DNA from: Hymenolepis diminuta
Taxonomy: Eukaryota > Platyhelminthes > Cestoda > Cyclophyllidea > Hymenolepididae
Direction: 5' to 3'
NCBI GenBank assembly: GCA_900708905.1
Contig: CAADRB010000013.1
Location: 1,369,331-1,433,330, forward strand
Length of the DNA: 64,000 nucleotides
Below, piece by piece: positions 61,701 through 64,000 of the stretch (positions within the stretch are counted from its first letter, which is position 1; every line of letters begins with the position of its first letter). Position numbers and translations under genes: made by a program. The notes under the pieces were generated by a model that was not told the DNA's origin, made no database searches, and saw only the letters and a list, made by a program, of their open reading frames with translations.

Positions 61701-64000
61701 CTTGACATCTTTAAAAATTTAAAATTCGTGTTATTAAAACTCAAGAAACCATGTTTTTTTAGTAAATCCAGGTGAAACTTGAAAATCCATTCAAGGTGGG
61801 TACAAAAATGTTGACTTCAAGTTTGATTTTTTAAATTTTGTCTATTTTATTCGAATTTAAATACTAAAGTAAAGATTTGTTTCTGCAACATTGTTTCATT
61901 AATCACCGACGTTAGATTAGTTTGCAAACAATTCTCAAAATCGGTTTGGGCAAACTCTCAACTGGATTACCGTCAGTCCAATGAAATTAAACAGTATTTC
62001 TCATTATTAATATAACCACCAAAATATAAAGAGGTTCAAATTTTACTGCAAGCAACTGACAAAACTCTGACCAAAAGGCGGACACAAACATTTTTATTTT
62101 ATTTAAAATAATCAAAATTCACATTCACTTTCCCAGCAAATGTTTACAGCTTATTAAACGCAGTTATCAGTATAATTACGTTTTCTGTTCAATTCAATAA
62201 AACAAATTTTAAAAATAAAAATATCAACTTGTAAATCGCATGACTACAAAAATTAAGTTTGTGTCCAAGTGGAAATTTTGCTGCTATCTTATGTGTGAAG
62301 ACACAATTACACTCAGATATCTGACCCGTAGTGGCGCTAACAACTTCCCTCCATCTTATATTTTAATTTGATTTACCAAAATAGGATGCTTAAAATACTC
62401 CTTTAAATGTGGCGAAAAAAATGCTCATATTTCAAAATACTTTTGATAAGAATTTGAAGAAACACAAGCAACATATTCAACGAGAACGCAATGAAGCAAG
62501 ATGGAACCCAAGTTATCATTTAGAAAGAAAATATAAAGGCATAAAATGCTAACAATTAAATTTATACAAAATTTAATTATAATTTTTTGAAGCATTTGTG
62601 ACTTAGAAAACTATATATATCAATGGGGAGATATTTTGTTTAATTGTGAGAAAATTAAATTTAGATTTTTTTAAAATTAATCAACTGGAAGTATTTGTGA
62701 CATAAAAAGCGTAAAATAAAGATATTAACTTTAATTATTCTTTACTTACGAGCACTATTCTTTTCAATTTTCACAAAATCCAAGATGCCGTTACTGTATT
62801 ATGGAATTTCCACGTCGTTCGTTTATTTTCCTCGCCCTAAAGTGCACCTTGATGTCAAAATATTTTTATTGGTCAGATTAAACCAATCCACGATGAAGTC
62901 TTATTTATCCTATATTTGGTTCAACTAATCACAACGCTGCATTATAATCTCTCTTAACAGCCTTGGTTGATCAACTGCTTATGTTTACAAATTGTTTAAA
63001 TTCATTTGATATTATTTGGAAAACTAAATTTTTGATGTCAACAACGTGTCACAATGTAGAGGGTTTTATAAATTTTTCCCTAGCTTGAGTAGATCTTTCG
63101 CATTTTCGTGCTTTACCCATTTCAGTTCGTCAACCATGATCGAAACATAGGTTTGATGATCGCTGAGAAAAAGTGGCACCGATTGTTGAATTTTCAAAAA
63201 TAAATGCCTTATCGATCTTATTTATTTACGTCTTAAACCAGTTTCTACGTATTTAATCGCGTAATTAAGTTCATGCCTCAAAAGTAATTATCACTATGCC
63301 TTATAAACCTTCAGAAATTAAGGTATTTGAGATAGTATCGGCTGATATAAACTGACATTTATGGTGATCTATTAGCATTTATGTCTGAAGGTGGTAATCG
63401 AAACGGAAGGACATTGCAAATATCAGTTCAAGTTCTCCTGAAACCACACTTTTCTTAGTTTCACAAAGTTTATACTTCAGGTTATGGTATCCCTCTCACC
63501 TTTCAAGTCACAGAGGTAAATGTGTAAGCTAGCTAATATAATTAAGAGAAATTCTAATAGAATTAATAAAAATAGTTTAATTGTCACCACGGTAAAACTG
63601 AAATTTCACAAATATTCACCTTGAGAGGAGCCAATGATCAAGAGGAACAATAAAACACTCCAGTATAGATCAGGGGAAAAAAGGCACAAAAATACAATGA
63701 GGAGATAAGTTAAGTATTTATCAATGAAACCCTGGGTATTAAGTACATTTGAGTAAGAGGTGAATTTAATTAAATATTTCTAATCTCTTAATATAATTTT
63801 TTTCATTGGTTTTTAAAGTGTTATTGATATTGCGAATAATATAACATTCCACACAAATAGATACTAAATTAAAAATATGTGTAGAAAATACAAGTGTTAT
63901 TAAAAAGACGCACAATAATCTGCTTGCGTTCGCAGTTCTTATAATCTGAAGCTAGCGTTGCGGCATTGATAAGTAAGTGGCAGGTCGAATAGTGTCAAGG

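Larger units (their letters stand above)
53293..64000. other. HCN upstream region
   Basis: About 10.7 kb, very AT-rich. I found no further HCN exon and no recognisable promoter. Contents: SINE copy 5 (55800-55970), a weak exon candidate at 58639-58785, short AT palindromes (around 57410-57450), and slightly GC-richer sequence at the right edge (63900-64000). An untranslated first exon of HCN could lie anywhere here. Confidence 0.5.

Overview
The window is eukaryotic: AT-rich DNA with multi-exon genes, canonical gt-ag introns of very uneven length (96 bases to about 6 kb), interspersed repeats and two assembly gaps (315 N at 24663-24977; 4 N at 45953-45956). Both genes are animal-specific types, an EGF-repeat extracellular protein and an HCN cation channel. 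An invertebrate fits best. A flatworm is my guess from base composition and intron style, but nothing here proves the species.

Layout. 1-6507 (+): the 3' part of a gene for a secreted protein with five EGF-like domains, one per exon, every intron in phase 1; its 5' part lies outside the window. The 3' UTR may run to about 7580. 7600-23590: about 16 kb with no gene I can support, containing decayed repeats and a few exon-like open frames. 23592-24977 (+): a dead mariner transposon running into the assembly gap. 26739-53292 (-): a complete or nearly complete HCN gene, whose ten coding exons I could join in phase into 1171 codons. A second mariner copy lies in its intron 7 in the opposite orientation (about 32890-34270). 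53293-64000: about 10.7 kb of HCN 5' flank or first intron, with one SINE copy and one weak exon candidate.

The two genes are convergent and there is no sign that they act together. The HCN protein is a hyperpolarisation-activated, cyclic-nucleotide-modulated channel of the plasma membrane, and every diagnostic part is present (HCN domain, S1-S6, GYG filter, C-linker, CNBD). Two normally constant positions are changed: Cys to Ser before the filter, and Thr to Val in the cAMP phosphate-binding cassette.

The most interesting structural feature is that the exons for the C-linker, the CNBD and the tail (26739-31479) lie between two inverted, almost identical 1 kb mariner copies. The window also holds a tRNA-like SINE family (about six copies, with recognisable pol III box motifs in several) and a second, unrelated repeat family of about 340 bases with two copies in HCN introns. 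No database search was possible. All homology statements come from reading the sequence and remembered family features.
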